From contig NZ_HE610958.1 of the NCBI RefSeq assembly GCF_000285515.1, forward strand, positions 205,137 through 269,136: a DNA stretch of 64,000 nt. Reading direction: 5' to 3'. Within the stretch, counting starts at the first letter, position 1, and the number at the start of each line of letters is the position of its first letter. Origin of the DNA: Paenibacillus senegalensis JC66 (lineage in GTDB: Bacteria > Bacillota > Bacilli > Paenibacillales > NBRC-103111). This document shows positions 1 through 9,082 of this stretch, one piece after another. The notes beneath the pieces were generated by a model. It did not search any database. It was not told where the DNA came from and saw only the letters and a program-made list of their open reading frames with translations. A program made the position numbers and the translations under genes.

Positions 1-81
1 GAGCCGGTCGTAGCTTGCGGAGATCACTTCTTCTTCATTAAACATAGGGACCACAACCGAATATACCGGTGGTTTTAGCAT
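1..81 (-). CDS. Glycosyltransferase family 2, polyprenyl-phosphate mannosyl/glucosyltransferase type (5' end only)
   Basis: Only the first 27 codons lie in the window. They read MLKPPVYSVVVPMFNEEEVI and onward, the usual N-terminal beta strand and nucleotide-sugar loop (V-x-P-x-[FY]-N-E) of GT2 enzymes of the dolichyl/undecaprenyl-phosphate glycosyltransferase type. An AGGAGG Shine-Dalgarno sits five bases before the ATG at 81. The gene starts 34 bp after the stop of the PMT-like gene on the same strand, so the two are probably co-transcribed. Such GT2 enzymes make the lipid-linked sugar donor that GT-C enzymes use, which fits the pair. The specificity cannot be read from this fragment. Confidence 0.8.
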   Translation of the reverse strand, partial: MLKPPVYSVVVPMFNEEEVISASYDRL

Positions 82-115
82 AAAAACCTCCTGAAGCCGG
101 TTGCCAGTCAACCGC

Positions 116-3100
116 CTAGCTATAGAAATGCCATGACTGGAACCATTTTAATAAACTAGCATAAGTCTTGCTGATTGTCATTCCCGACAGGATCGGGTAG
201 AACCAGGCAAATAAAGCTATACAAATTCCAACATAACCGTAAACTGCATAGTTTAACCGTGGGTTCGCCTCCATGCCGCGCTTAAACCAATAAGTCAAGA
301 CCAGAATAATAAAAGGAACCATGGCAAAATAATGATAAATGAATGTCAGCCGCGGAACAAGCATCCAGGGGATATACTGGGAGGCAAAGCCGACAACGAC
401 AACGAGCATTCCTTTGGAACGCCCCTTTACCAGCCATGCCGCCGTCACCAGTGCGGCCAATGTCCCCGGCCACCAGATAGCCGGATTGCCCATAGACACT
501 ATGCTCGATACCTGGTCTGCAGGCAGCAGAGACTGTCCTGAATAAAACCAGATCGGGCGTGCAATGAACGGCCATTCCCACCAGGGGGAGCCGAATGCAT
601 GGGTAGCGACCAGGCCGCTGTGGTAGCTAAACATATCAAGCTGATATTGAACGAGCTTGGCCACGCTCACTTCCTGTCCCGGAACGAGCATGATCGGCAG
701 GAAGGATAGTGCGTAGACCGCTACCGGGATGACGACAAAGAATAGACTGCACCACGCCATAGTCGCCCAGGCGTAGCCCGGAAAGCGGGACACCTTGTGA
801 CGCAGATCAGCTTCTATAGCAGGCTGGCCCGCCAGTTCCCCGCTGGCCAGCGCGAGCTTCGCCTGATCGTATTCTCTATAACGTTCATATAGTGAGAGGA
901 AGAACAGGAAGGCAAGCCCCACCCCTCCGTAAATGACTATCCATTTGCTGGCAGCGCCGATTCCGAATAGCAGCCCGGACCAGAACAGCGGGATGAGTGT
1001 CCGCCTCAGGCCGTCCTGATAAAAATTGAGCGTATAATAGCGATACATGAAGTAATACATGAGCATGATGAAGAAAACACCATATACGTCGATCGTTGCG
1101 ATCCGGGTTTGGGCAAAGTGCATAAAATCGCTGGCCAGCAGAATCGCCGCTATCGCTCCATATACGGGCTTGCCCAGCATTCTGCGGGCAAACACATAGA
1201 TAACCGGAATCATCGCAATACCGAACAACGTCCCGACAATTCTCCAGCCAAACGGATTCATTCCGAACAAATAAACGCCTGCGGCAATAAGCTCCTTGCC
1301 TAGCGGAGGATGGGTATTCTCGTAAGGCTTGACCCCATCCAAATGCTCATAAGCGGCCCGTGCATGATAGATTTCGTCAAAATAAGTGCTGTGCATAAAT
1401 GTAGGATGATAGACTGCAGTATGCTGTTCATCGAACAATGCTTTGGCCGCTTCTTCCGAAGCTCCGCCAAAGGCTGTGACAAGCGCCACTGGTATCGGTT
1501 CCTCGGAACCCTCGGTAAAGAAAGCCATTTCCTTTAACTCGAACCCTTTACGCACTGCCGTTACCCTCACGTAACGGGCATCCTGCGGCTCGCTCAAGGT
1601 GTTCCATTTGAACACCCGCGTATAGTCTAATTCCAGAGTTTGCGTTTCTCCCCATTGCTCGTTATCGGGCGAATACTCCAGCGTCACCGTGCCGCTGCCA
1701 ATTCCGCTGAATACGTGCGTTCTATCGATCGGGTAAGCTTCACCCAGATCGATCACCACGCCTTCGCTCGAAGCAAGCGGCTTCCAGCCGGATTCCGGAG
1801 CCCGGAATGAGCCCAGCTGATAAAGCGCGACAACAGCGTAGATGAGCGTAATAAGCGATACAAGAAGCCAATCTTTCCTGCTGAAGAACTTGCCGGTTCT
1901 CGATGCACGCTTGGCTTCAACAGCCGCCGCATTTTCCCCCGAAAAAGCAGGCTTGGGTCCGCGGATGGGATGATGGTTGCCGCGAATAAAAATATCCCAG
2001 GCCGTCCAAATGAGATAGACCCATAGAAGGACATTTGCCAAGGAGGTCAGCAAAAGCAGGCCGTCCAGCCGGCTAACAGCGTACATATGCTCAAAACCGT
2101 GCAAAAGAACATAGCACACATTTACAAACTGGGTAATGCTAAAGCCGACAAACAGCTGCAGCAGCCTGCGATCCCGGGTAGAAATAAATGCCATCAAGGC
2201 AAGCATAAGGGCCGGGAACAAATACCGCTCATGCATCTTGACCCCCATCACAAATACGGTGGCGATCAGCACCAGGGCGAGAACGAAATAATTAGCCTGT
2301 ACCCCTGGCTTGCGGCGGAAAAACAGCCAGCTCGTAAAAGCTGTTACGCCAATAATAAACAGCCAGCCCCACGTCTGGTAGGACACACCGAACAGAAGCG
2401 CCGTCTGCGCTTTCCAGTTAGCCCCCGTCAGTGCAAAAAAATTAAATGCATTCAAGGTCGCATAGGGATAGGATTGCAAAGTTTCTTTATACAGGTTAAG
2501 TATCCAATTCCATTCCTGGTGGACGGTAAAGGGAATAATGCCGGCGATAAATACAAGCAGGCCGACAGCAAGCGAGGAAGCGGCGGTTTTCCAGCTGCGC
2601 GAAGCATATAGCGCAAACAGGTACACCGGCGCAAAAATGAGCGCCTGCGGTTTGATTAGCAGCGCCACCGCTAAAATTGCCGAAGCTCCCAGCATGTACC
2701 GGCGGTTTTGCGCATTGGCCCGGCTGCTCCTTCCTCTGCCTGCGCTTGAGCTCTCACCGCCGTGGCTTGCGCGGCTTGCCAACAGGATGCCGCTGACTAA
2801 AAACAGGGTGAAGAAGGAATCCACCTGTCCCCAGGCTGCCGAATTGACAATGATGGCGGGATTGAACGAATAGAGCAAACTGAGAGCCAATGCGGTATAA
2901 CCGCTCATTCGGCGTTTGGCCGCCGCGTAGATGATAGCCGCGCATACCAGGTCGGCGGCAATGGATGGCATTTTGAGAATCACAGCAAACGCCCGCGAGC
3001 CGCTGGCCAGATCGAACCAGGTCTGCAGCTTGCCGAGCACGAACAATATGTAGATGTAGCCTGGCGGATAGTCGACAAAAGAAGCACTGCTGTAGAACAT

Positions 3101-4000
3101 GCCGATGCCTTCCGCAGCAGCCATTCTGGCCCAAGCCGCAAAGGTAGCCATGTCACCCGGATGACCTATCATATCCGCTGCCAGCAGCAGACGGATTAGC
3201 AGGGAGGCGGCGAGCGAAAACAGAAACCATTCCTTGTCATTGCCGCCACTCTGCTTGCGGACAAGAGGAAGAAATTCTCTCTGAATCCTCCACAAATATA
3301 AAGCTGCGAACAAGAGGAAGAACGCCAAGGAATAAAGCAGCGGCGGCACGAGGGATACCTTCGAGGAAGGCGAATCCGCATCGGCATCCGTGGCAACCGA
3401 CGGCTCCGTCTCAAAGGATGCTGCTGCAGGCGGAGCCTCCTCCAGCTTCACTAGCGAGACATCCTCAAAGTAAGCCTTGCCTTGATTAAGGCTGCCGTAG
3501 CCGCCTAGTCGCAAAGCTGCCTTCAGCTCCGTCTGTTCGCTCCCCGTTTTGCCGACGAGCTCCACATATGTCCATTCTCCCCCGGTGTCATGATAATGCT
3601 CGGACATGGCCAGCGTGCCCAATATCGAAATATTAGCTCCCGTATACTCGGGATTAGCGCCCGCAACCTTCAGCCATGCAGAAAAACGATAATAGCTGTC
3701 TGGTTCCACAGCCACCTTCTGTACCCACTTGGCATCATTAGCCACACGATTCTCAATCATTAATGAGGTGCTTCCGCTCCTCGTTTCCTCCGTGCTGTCG
3801 GTGAATCGGGACGCCTCTTGCCCCGTAATCCAGCTATCTGCCGTCCAATGCTCGGTATTCTTCTCAAAATCGGCATTGAGCAGCAAATTCACCGGCGCTG
3901 CGGAAGCCAAGCTAAAAGCCGCCACACCCAGCAGGATAACAACAATTCCGATTATCGTTATATACAATCTGAACCCTTTAATTGGACTCACCCATTCCAT
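116..4000 (-). CDS. Dual GT-C glycosyltransferase with PMT-like C-terminal half
   Basis: This is a 1294-residue polytopic membrane protein. In order: a TM/signal segment near residues 13-35; an extracellular carbohydrate-binding-like beta domain (about 36-185, opening NLLLNADFE); a TM near 220; a first GT-C multi-pass region (about 260-690, with the loop motif VDYPPGYIY and NSAAWGQVDSFF); a discoidin-like segment (about 750-855); and a second GT-C region (about 870-1290) with the PMT-family signatures YFDEIYHARAAYEHL and THPPLGKE. PMT proteins move mannose or another sugar from a polyprenyl phosphate onto protein or glycan at the outer membrane face. The downstream GT2 gene probably makes that donor. 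The fusion of two GT-C units is unusual; acceptor and sugar are unknown. The ATG at 4000 has no good Shine-Dalgarno, and the GTG at codon 4 is an alternative. Confidence 0.85.
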   Translation of the reverse strand: MEWVSPIKGFRLYITIIGIVVILLGVAAFSLASAAPVNLLLNADFEKNTEHWTADSWITGQEASRFTDSTEETRSGSTSLMIENRVANDAKWVQKVAVEPDSYYRFSAWLKVAGANPEYTGANISILGTLAMSEHYHDTGGEWTYVELVGKTGSEQTELKAALRLGGYGSLNQGKAYFEDVSLVKLEEAPPAAASFETEPSVATDADADSPSSKVSLVPPLLYSLAFFLLFAALYLWRIQREFLPLVRKQSGGNDKEWFLFSLAASLLIRLLLAADMIGHPGDMATFAAWARMAAAEGIGMFYSSASFVDYPPGYIYILFVLGKLQTWFDLASGSRAFAVILKMPSIAADLVCAAIIYAAAKRRMSGYTALALSLLYSFNPAIIVNSAAWGQVDSFFTLFLVSGILLASRASHGGESSSAGRGRSSRANAQNRRYMLGASAILAVALLIKPQALIFAPVYLFALYASRSWKTAASSLAVGLLVFIAGIIPFTVHQEWNWILNLYKETLQSYPYATLNAFNFFALTGANWKAQTALLFGVSYQTWGWLFIIGVTAFTSWLFFRRKPGVQANYFVLALVLIATVFVMGVKMHERYLFPALMLALMAFISTRDRRLLQLFVGFSITQFVNVCYVLLHGFEHMYAVSRLDGLLLLTSLANVLLWVYLIWTAWDIFIRGNHHPIRGPKPAFSGENAAAVEAKRASRTGKFFSRKDWLLVSLITLIYAVVALYQLGSFRAPESGWKPLASSEGVVIDLGEAYPIDRTHVFSGIGSGTVTLEYSPDNEQWGETQTLELDYTRVFKWNTLSEPQDARYVRVTAVRKGFELKEMAFFTEGSEEPIPVALVTAFGGASEEAAKALFDEQHTAVYHPTFMHSTYFDEIYHARAAYEHLDGVKPYENTHPPLGKELIAAGVYLFGMNPFGWRIVGTLFGIAMIPVIYVFARRMLGKPVYGAIAAILLASDFMHFAQTRIATIDVYGVFFIMLMYYFMYRYYTLNFYQDGLRRTLIPLFWSGLLFGIGAASKWIVIYGGVGLAFLFFLSLYERYREYDQAKLALASGELAGQPAIEADLRHKVSRFPGYAWATMAWCSLFFVVIPVAVYALSFLPIMLVPGQEVSVAKLVQYQLDMFSYHSGLVATHAFGSPWWEWPFIARPIWFYSGQSLLPADQVSSIVSMGNPAIWWPGTLAALVTAAWLVKGRSKGMLVVVVGFASQYIPWMLVPRLTFIYHYFAMVPFIILVLTYWFKRGMEANPRLNYAVYGYVGICIALFAWFYPILSGMTISKTYASLLKWFQSWHFYS

Positions 4001-4397
4001 AGCATGCTGTGTTCATTATGCCAAATTACAATAGTTTAAGATAGTCTGTTTTTTTGTTTCCAGCAAGCTTTGCAGCTGCCCGGGCCGTTCAATATTCCGG
4101 GCAAGAATGGAAAATTTCTCGCTGCCCTCTGCAATCGGCACCAATTTTTAAATTTAGCTAGAAAATTTTATCGCAACTATGAAACTTTTAACTTTTTAAA
4201 CTCGTCATTATAAGTGTAATGTTTGGCAATTTCCTTCCATAGAACTACCTTCCTTTTAACAACATTAACGTTTCAGAGCGTTTGTAACTGAAATGTTACC
4301 CAATCTTTAGGAAGACAGATTAGCATGTCCTGGAAGCCAGACACTGGTTGAAAGCAGCAACTAGCATTTATACGCACGACAAAAAAGGAGGTTAGGA
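4001..4397. other. Divergent intergenic region (397 bp)
   Basis: This lies between the PMT-like gene (minus) and the ABC operon (plus). It is AT-rich and must hold promoters for both, but I cannot assign a convincing -35/-10 pair. A short inverted repeat, GTAAC-N6-GTTAC at 4284-4299, sits about 100 bp before the ABC start and could be an operator. No open frame with a ribosome site was seen. Confidence 0.4.
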
Positions 4398-5096
4398 ATG
4401 ACAGAAACCGTCGCACCCGCAAAGCCCCTGCTCTCCGTAAAAGCGGTACATAGGCACTTTCAAACAGCCGGCCGCAAGCTGCATGTGTTGAAAGGCATCG
4501 ACCTTGAGCTTGAGCCGGAGAAGCTGATAATGCTTAAAGGGCGGTCCGGTTCAGGCAAAACCACTCTGCTGAATTTGATTGGTGGACTCGACCAGCCTGA
4601 CCAGGGCGAAATTTATTTTCGCGGCAATCCCTTCCACAAGATGCGTGATGAGAAAAGAACCGAGATTCGCCGTAAGGAAATCGGTTTTATCTTTCAGTCG
4701 TTCGCTCTTATGCCGCTTCTATCGGCTCGGGAAAATGTGGAGCTCGCTATGAGAATGGCTGGCACCCCCCGCTCCCAATGGAAGGAACGGGCGCTTTACT
4801 GCCTCGATTTGGTGGGCTTAAGCCGACGTATTAACCATCGCCCGTTCGAGCTTTCCGGGGGGGAGCAGCAGCGCGTAGCCATCGCCAAAGCGATTGCCCA
4901 TCGGCCTAATCTGATTCTCGCTGACGAACCTACTGCGGAACTGGATTCACAGATGGGGGCTCAAGTCATGGCGGTGTTCCGCAAGATTATAGAAACTGAA
5001 AAAATAACAATCTGTATGACTACTCACGATCCCACAATTATGGAGGTTGCCGATCATGTTTTCGAAATGGTGGATGGCCGGTTCATCCAGCCGTAA
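4398..5096 (+). CDS. ABC transporter ATP-binding protein (MacB/LolD-like)
   Basis: A 232-aa ATPase subunit that drives an FtsX-type permease. It shows Walker A GRSGSGKT (about residues 51-58), the Q-loop region [10 protein letters not shown], the signature LSGGEQQR, Walker B LILADEPT with the following AELD, and a switch His in TTHDP. Length and sequence fit the lipoprotein-release/macrolide-export (LolD, MacB) branch of ABC ATPases. A strong AAAAAAGGAGG site precedes the ATG. It is the first gene of a six-gene unit; its 3' end overlaps the next gene by 41 bp in another frame, which implies translational coupling. The substrate is not evident. Confidence 0.93.
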   Translation: MTETVAPAKPLLSVKAVHRHFQTAGRKLHVLKGIDLELEPEKLIMLKGRSGSGKTTLLNLIGGLDQPDQGEIYFRGNPFHKMRDEKRTEIRRKEIGFIFQSFALMPLLSARENVELAMRMAGTPRSQWKERALYCLDLVGLSRRINHRPFELSGGEQQRVAIAKAIAHRPNLILADEPTAELDSQMGAQVMAVFRKIIETEKITICMTTHDPTIMEVADHVFEMVDGRFIQP

Positions 5097-6132
5097 GTTC
5101 GGCTGGACCTCGATTCTGGCTTCCCTGCTTTGTGTAATGCTTCTTGCTGCCGGATGCTCCTTGCTCCCGCAAGAGGATGAGGAGGAAGAACTCCCTATTA
5201 TTAATCCGCCTAAGCTTTCCGCCAAGCCGGAATACGAGGTGAAGACCGGCGTTTTAGAAAAAACCGTTAGAGGAACCGGGAAAATGATGTCAGCCAAGGA
5301 AGAAGAGCTGTATTTTACAGTAGATGGCAAGCGCATCAAAGAAATTTATGTCAGCAGCGGCGACTCGGTAGAAGCCGGCCAGCTCATTGCCGAACTCGAT
5401 GTGTCCGAACTGGAGAGCCAGCTCCGCCAGAAAAGGCTGCAGCTGCGCAGCGAGGAAATAGCCCTTATTGAAATTTTAAGAGACACTACGGACAAAACCT
5501 CGGACGAAATTGAGCAGGCCAAAATCAACTATGAGCTGTCCCGCGAAGAGATTAGCGAATTGGAGCAAACCATCTCCAAATCGAAGCTCACGGCACCGTT
5601 CTCCGGAACGATCGCCGGCTTGTATATGAAAAAGGGCGATGCTTCCAAAGAATACGAAACGGTAGCTGTTCTCGCGGACATGTCTTCATTGGCGGTTGCC
5701 GTATCCCTCAGCGCGGATGACCTGAAAAAGGTCGCCATCGGCATGGAAGCCCGTGTTGATATCAACGGCGCCGGACAGCATAAAGGCACTTTGCTGCAGC
5801 TTCCGAACCCTTCCTCGCCAGACGGGAATACCGGCACCGGCGGACAACAGCAGGATTCGCTTGATAATTACGTCCTAATTCAGTTGGAGGCCATGCCGGA
5901 GAATGTGCATCGCGGCACCCAGCTTGGGGCAACGTTTATTATCGAAAGACGGGAAAATGTAACGCTGATTCCATTGTCCACCTTGCGGACCATTACCGGA
6001 AGGAGCTATGTCCAGGTCGTAGACCCTGATGGCACCAAGCGAGAAGTGGATGTTGAAGTCGGTCAGCAAACACCCACGGAAGTTGAAATTGTTAAAGGAT
6101 TGACTCCTGGGCAGAAAGTTGTAGGTCGATAA
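5056..6132 (+). CDS. HlyD/MacA-like membrane-fusion lipoprotein, efflux adaptor
   Basis: A 358-aa extracytoplasmic adaptor. The N-terminus has a hydrophobic stretch ending in the lipobox LLAAGC, so it is probably a lipoprotein, followed by an acidic linker, a biotinyl-lipoyl-like half (VSSGDSVEAGQLIAELDVSE), an alpha-helical hairpin of about 60 residues, the returning lipoyl half (APFSGTIAGLYMKKGD) and a beta-barrel. This is the MacA/YknX plan. The ATG at 5056 is chosen over the TTG at 5047 because TGGAGG lies nine bases before it, inside the end of the ABC gene. The FtsX-like permease follows after 4 bp. It probably links the permease to substrate outside the membrane. Confidence 0.9.
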   Translation: MFSKWWMAGSSSRKFGWTSILASLLCVMLLAAGCSLLPQEDEEEELPIINPPKLSAKPEYEVKTGVLEKTVRGTGKMMSAKEEELYFTVDGKRIKEIYVSSGDSVEAGQLIAELDVSELESQLRQKRLQLRSEEIALIEILRDTTDKTSDEIEQAKINYELSREEISELEQTISKSKLTAPFSGTIAGLYMKKGDASKEYETVAVLADMSSLAVAVSLSADDLKKVAIGMEARVDINGAGQHKGTLLQLPNPSSPDGNTGTGGQQQDSLDNYVLIQLEAMPENVHRGTQLGATFIIERRENVTLIPLSTLRTITGRSYVQVVDPDGTKREVDVEVGQQTPTEVEIVKGLTPGQKVVGR

Positions 6133-6136
6133 CATC

Positions 6137-9076
6137 ATGCCTATGCTGAGATTTTTATTCCGTAAAATGTGGAATACCCGCTGGTTGACGCTAAGCACGT
6201 TCGTCGGCTTAATTGTCGCCGTTGCTTTTACAACCAGTATTCCTATGTATGCTGACGGTGCACTAAAAAGAGTTATCGCATCCTCGCTGCAGCAAGAAAC
6301 ACAGAACGGCTGGCCTCCAGGCTCCTTAATGATTCGCTATCAGGTTGTCGGCTCGGAACGGGTGGATTTGGAAGACTACAACGAAGTCAACCAATACATA
6401 CAGCAGCAAATTCCCGCGGATATCGGGTTTCCCGTAGAGAGCTTCGTCAGAAGCCAGTCTATCCGCAGCACTTCCGTCACTCCAGCAGACCCTAGCAAGG
6501 TGGATCCGAGTCAGCGGAGACAGATGACTCTAACTTCGCTCAGCAACCTCCCCGATCATATTGAAATAACGGGAGGAAATGTTTTTTCCAGTCAACCGCA
6601 AGACGGTCAATTGGAAGCACTAATGTATGAAGAGGCTCTCTTCCGCAATGATCTTCGTGTAGGAGACATTATTAAGTACCCGGTAGCCGGAGGCAATGGA
6701 ATACCACCTTTGGAAATCAAGATTGTCGGTTCATTCCAGCCGTCAGAAACAAGCCCGTCCTACTGGTACCAGGGAATGGAAGGCTTTCTGAATACACTGC
6801 TAATCGATGAAGCTGTATTTAACAGCGAGCTTGTCAACCGCAACGTGCCGCTTAGTATGGCTAACTGGTACTATGCCTTTGATTTGAGAGAAATTCAAAC
6901 TAGCCAGATTCCTGTTCTGGAAAGAATGCTTGACCGGCTGGAGATTAACCTGTACCAGCTGCTCAAAGATACTAGAGTCGATGTATCCTTTCAGGATTTA
7001 CTAGCTGAATTTAAACGGCAAAGCACCCAGCTGCAGTTTCTGCTGTTCACCTTGGCCGCGCCCATGATTGCGATGGTATTCTATTACATCGTCATGAATT
7101 CACGGCAGGCACTGGACAGACAGCGCAATGATATTGCCGTCCTGCGTTCCCGCGGAGCAAGCACCGGTCAGATTGTCCGGATATTCTTGCTTGAAGGTTT
7201 CCTGCTTGGCGGCGTCGCCTTAATTACCGGCACCATGCTCGGCTGGTTTATGGCTAAGAGCATAGGCTCAAGCAGCGGATTTTTAACCTTCGTGGACCGC
7301 AAATCAGTACCTGTCGGATTCAGCATGGAGATGTGGCTTTACGGTCTGGCAGCCATCTTGATCGCCATTGCAGCTAGTCTTATTCCCGCGATCACCTATG
7401 CGCGCGCGTCGATCGTGACCCACAAGCAAAGCATCGCCCGCTCAGACCGCAAGCCTGTCTGGCAGCGGTGGTTTCTCGATATCGCCCTGCTGGGTGTAGT
7501 CGGGTATGGCTGGTATCTGTTCCAGCAAAGACAATTTTTGAGCATGCAGACCGGATTGACTACCGATCAATTGCAAGTTCAGCCTTTGTTGTTCTTTGTC
7601 CCGGCAATAGCCATCTTTTCATTCGGACTGTTCTTTTTACGGGTTTTCCCTTGGCTGCTCCGGCTCATCGGCTGGATTGCCAAGCGCTTCTTATCGGTAT
7701 CATCCTATTTGACGCTAACGCAGCTATCCCGATCGTCAGCATCCTACTATCCTTTGATGCTGCTGCTGATGCTCACGCTGGGGCTTGGTGTTTACAACTC
7801 CTCCGCAGCGCGAACTATCGACCTGAACTCTACAGAGCGCACACTTTATGAGTACGGGACTGATGTTATTATCCAGACAGCCTGGGACAACGTCAGCGAT
7901 GATCTGCCCACCAACCCCAACCCTCCTGGAGGAGGCGGTGGACAGCCTGGCGGGCAACCGGGCGGACAGCCCGGCGGCGGCGGGCAACCAGGTGGAAATC
8001 CTGGTGGGCCTGGCGGGCCTGGCGGGCCTGGAGGGCCTGGAGGAAGCCCTGGAGATACCGGGCCTAGAAATACCCGCTATATTGAGCCGCCTTTCGAATT
8101 CTACCGTGAACTCGAAGGTGTCGAGCATGCGGCCAGAGTCATGCAGACCCGGGCCAGCGCTACAGTATCGGGACGTACAGCAGGCCAGGGCACGGTTGTC
8201 GGCATCGACAACGACCAGTTCTATCACGTGGCCTGGTTCCGCGATGATCTGGTCCCCGGCGCAGCAAAGTTTCACCAATATTTAAACCAATTAGGCCTAT
8301 TTGAACAAGCAGTTTTAATTCCGACTAATTTTGCAGAGCGGTACCAGCTGTCTGTCGGCGATATCCTGACGCTATCCATACAGCAGCAGGCCATTGATTT
8401 CGTAATCGTGGGGATCCTGCCTTATTGGCCGGCCCAATATCCGGAGGAAACACCTTTCTTTATCACTAACCTGGAATTTATTTATGATCAGGCAGCCGTT
8501 CTCCCCTATGAAGTATGGCTGAAGATGGAGGATGGAGCCCGGGTCACCCCGCTGCTGGAGGAATTGGCCGCACGCAATATGGAAGTGGCATCAGTTAAGG
8601 ACGTCCGCAATGAGTTAATTTCGCAAGGACGCCATCCGTCACGCGGAGGAGTGTTCGGGATTTTGAGCTTGGGCTTTCTTGTCTCTGTCCTCATATCCCT
8701 GATCGGGTATTTGCTGTTCTGGTTCTTCAATCTGTCCAGTCGGGTAGTCCAGTTCGGTGTGCTCAGAGCGATGGGCTTAAAACGCCGCCAACTGACCTTT
8801 ATGCTGCTGATGGAGCAGATCTTTACTGCCGGGTTGGCCATTGTTCTGGGTGTCGGAATCGGGAAAGCAACCAGCTACTTGTTCCTGCCCTTCCTTCAAA
8901 CAGCGGAGAGTGTCCAGACCCAGGTTCCGCCGTTCCGTGTCGTTTTTGAAGCAAGGGATACGAACCAGCTGTATATTGTAGTAGCATTCATGATGCTTAC
9001 CGGCGCGGCTCTGCTGCTGGTTCACATTCGCAGATTGAAAGTTCATCAAGCTGTCAAAATGGGAGAGGAGCGATAA
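6137..9076 (+). CDS. FtsX-like ABC permease with Gly/Pro-rich linker
   Basis: A 979-aa membrane protein with one N-terminal TM, a large extracellular domain (about 45-300), a cluster of TM segments (about 300-550), a second extracellular domain and three C-terminal TMs. The FtsX-type coupling segments DIAVLRSRGAS and QFGVLRAMGLKRRQL occur once in each half, so the gene carries two fused FtsX permease units, as in long YtrF/MacB-like permeases. At about residues 590-645 a run of GGQPGG/GGPGG repeats joins the second TM bundle to the second external domain. Such a linker is unusual for the family and probably acts as an exposed flexible spacer. The ribosome site is weak (GTAGG), suggesting coupling to the adaptor gene. 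Confidence 0.88.
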   Translation: MPMLRFLFRKMWNTRWLTLSTFVGLIVAVAFTTSIPMYADGALKRVIASSLQQETQNGWPPGSLMIRYQVVGSERVDLEDYNEVNQYIQQQIPADIGFPVESFVRSQSIRSTSVTPADPSKVDPSQRRQMTLTSLSNLPDHIEITGGNVFSSQPQDGQLEALMYEEALFRNDLRVGDIIKYPVAGGNGIPPLEIKIVGSFQPSETSPSYWYQGMEGFLNTLLIDEAVFNSELVNRNVPLSMANWYYAFDLREIQTSQIPVLERMLDRLEINLYQLLKDTRVDVSFQDLLAEFKRQSTQLQFLLFTLAAPMIAMVFYYIVMNSRQALDRQRNDIAVLRSRGASTGQIVRIFLLEGFLLGGVALITGTMLGWFMAKSIGSSSGFLTFVDRKSVPVGFSMEMWLYGLAAILIAIAASLIPAITYARASIVTHKQSIARSDRKPVWQRWFLDIALLGVVGYGWYLFQQRQFLSMQTGLTTDQLQVQPLLFFVPAIAIFSFGLFFLRVFPWLLRLIGWIAKRFLSVSSYLTLTQLSRSSASYYPLMLLLMLTLGLGVYNSSAARTIDLNSTERTLYEYGTDVIIQTAWDNVSDDLPTNPNPPGGGGGQPGGQPGGQPGGGGQPGGNPGGPGGPGGPGGPGGSPGDTGPRNTRYIEPPFEFYRELEGVEHAARVMQTRASATVSGRTAGQGTVVGIDNDQFYHVAWFRDDLVPGAAKFHQYLNQLGLFEQAVLIPTNFAERYQLSVGDILTLSIQQQAIDFVIVGILPYWPAQYPEETPFFITNLEFIYDQAAVLPYEVWLKMEDGARVTPLLEELAARNMEVASVKDVRNELISQGRHPSRGGVFGILSLGFLVSVLISLIGYLLFWFFNLSSRVVQFGVLRAMGLKRRQLTFMLLMEQIFTAGLAIVLGVGIGKATSYLFLPFLQTAESVQTQVPPFRVVFEARDTNQLYIVVAFMMLTGAALLLVHIRRLKVHQAVKMGEER

Positions 9077-9082
9077 TCGGAC

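Noticed and set aside
4284-4299. GTAAC-N6-GTTAC as a defined operator
   Set aside because: Only one short copy, no regulator gene nearby and no promoter assignable; kept only as a note in the intergenic entry.
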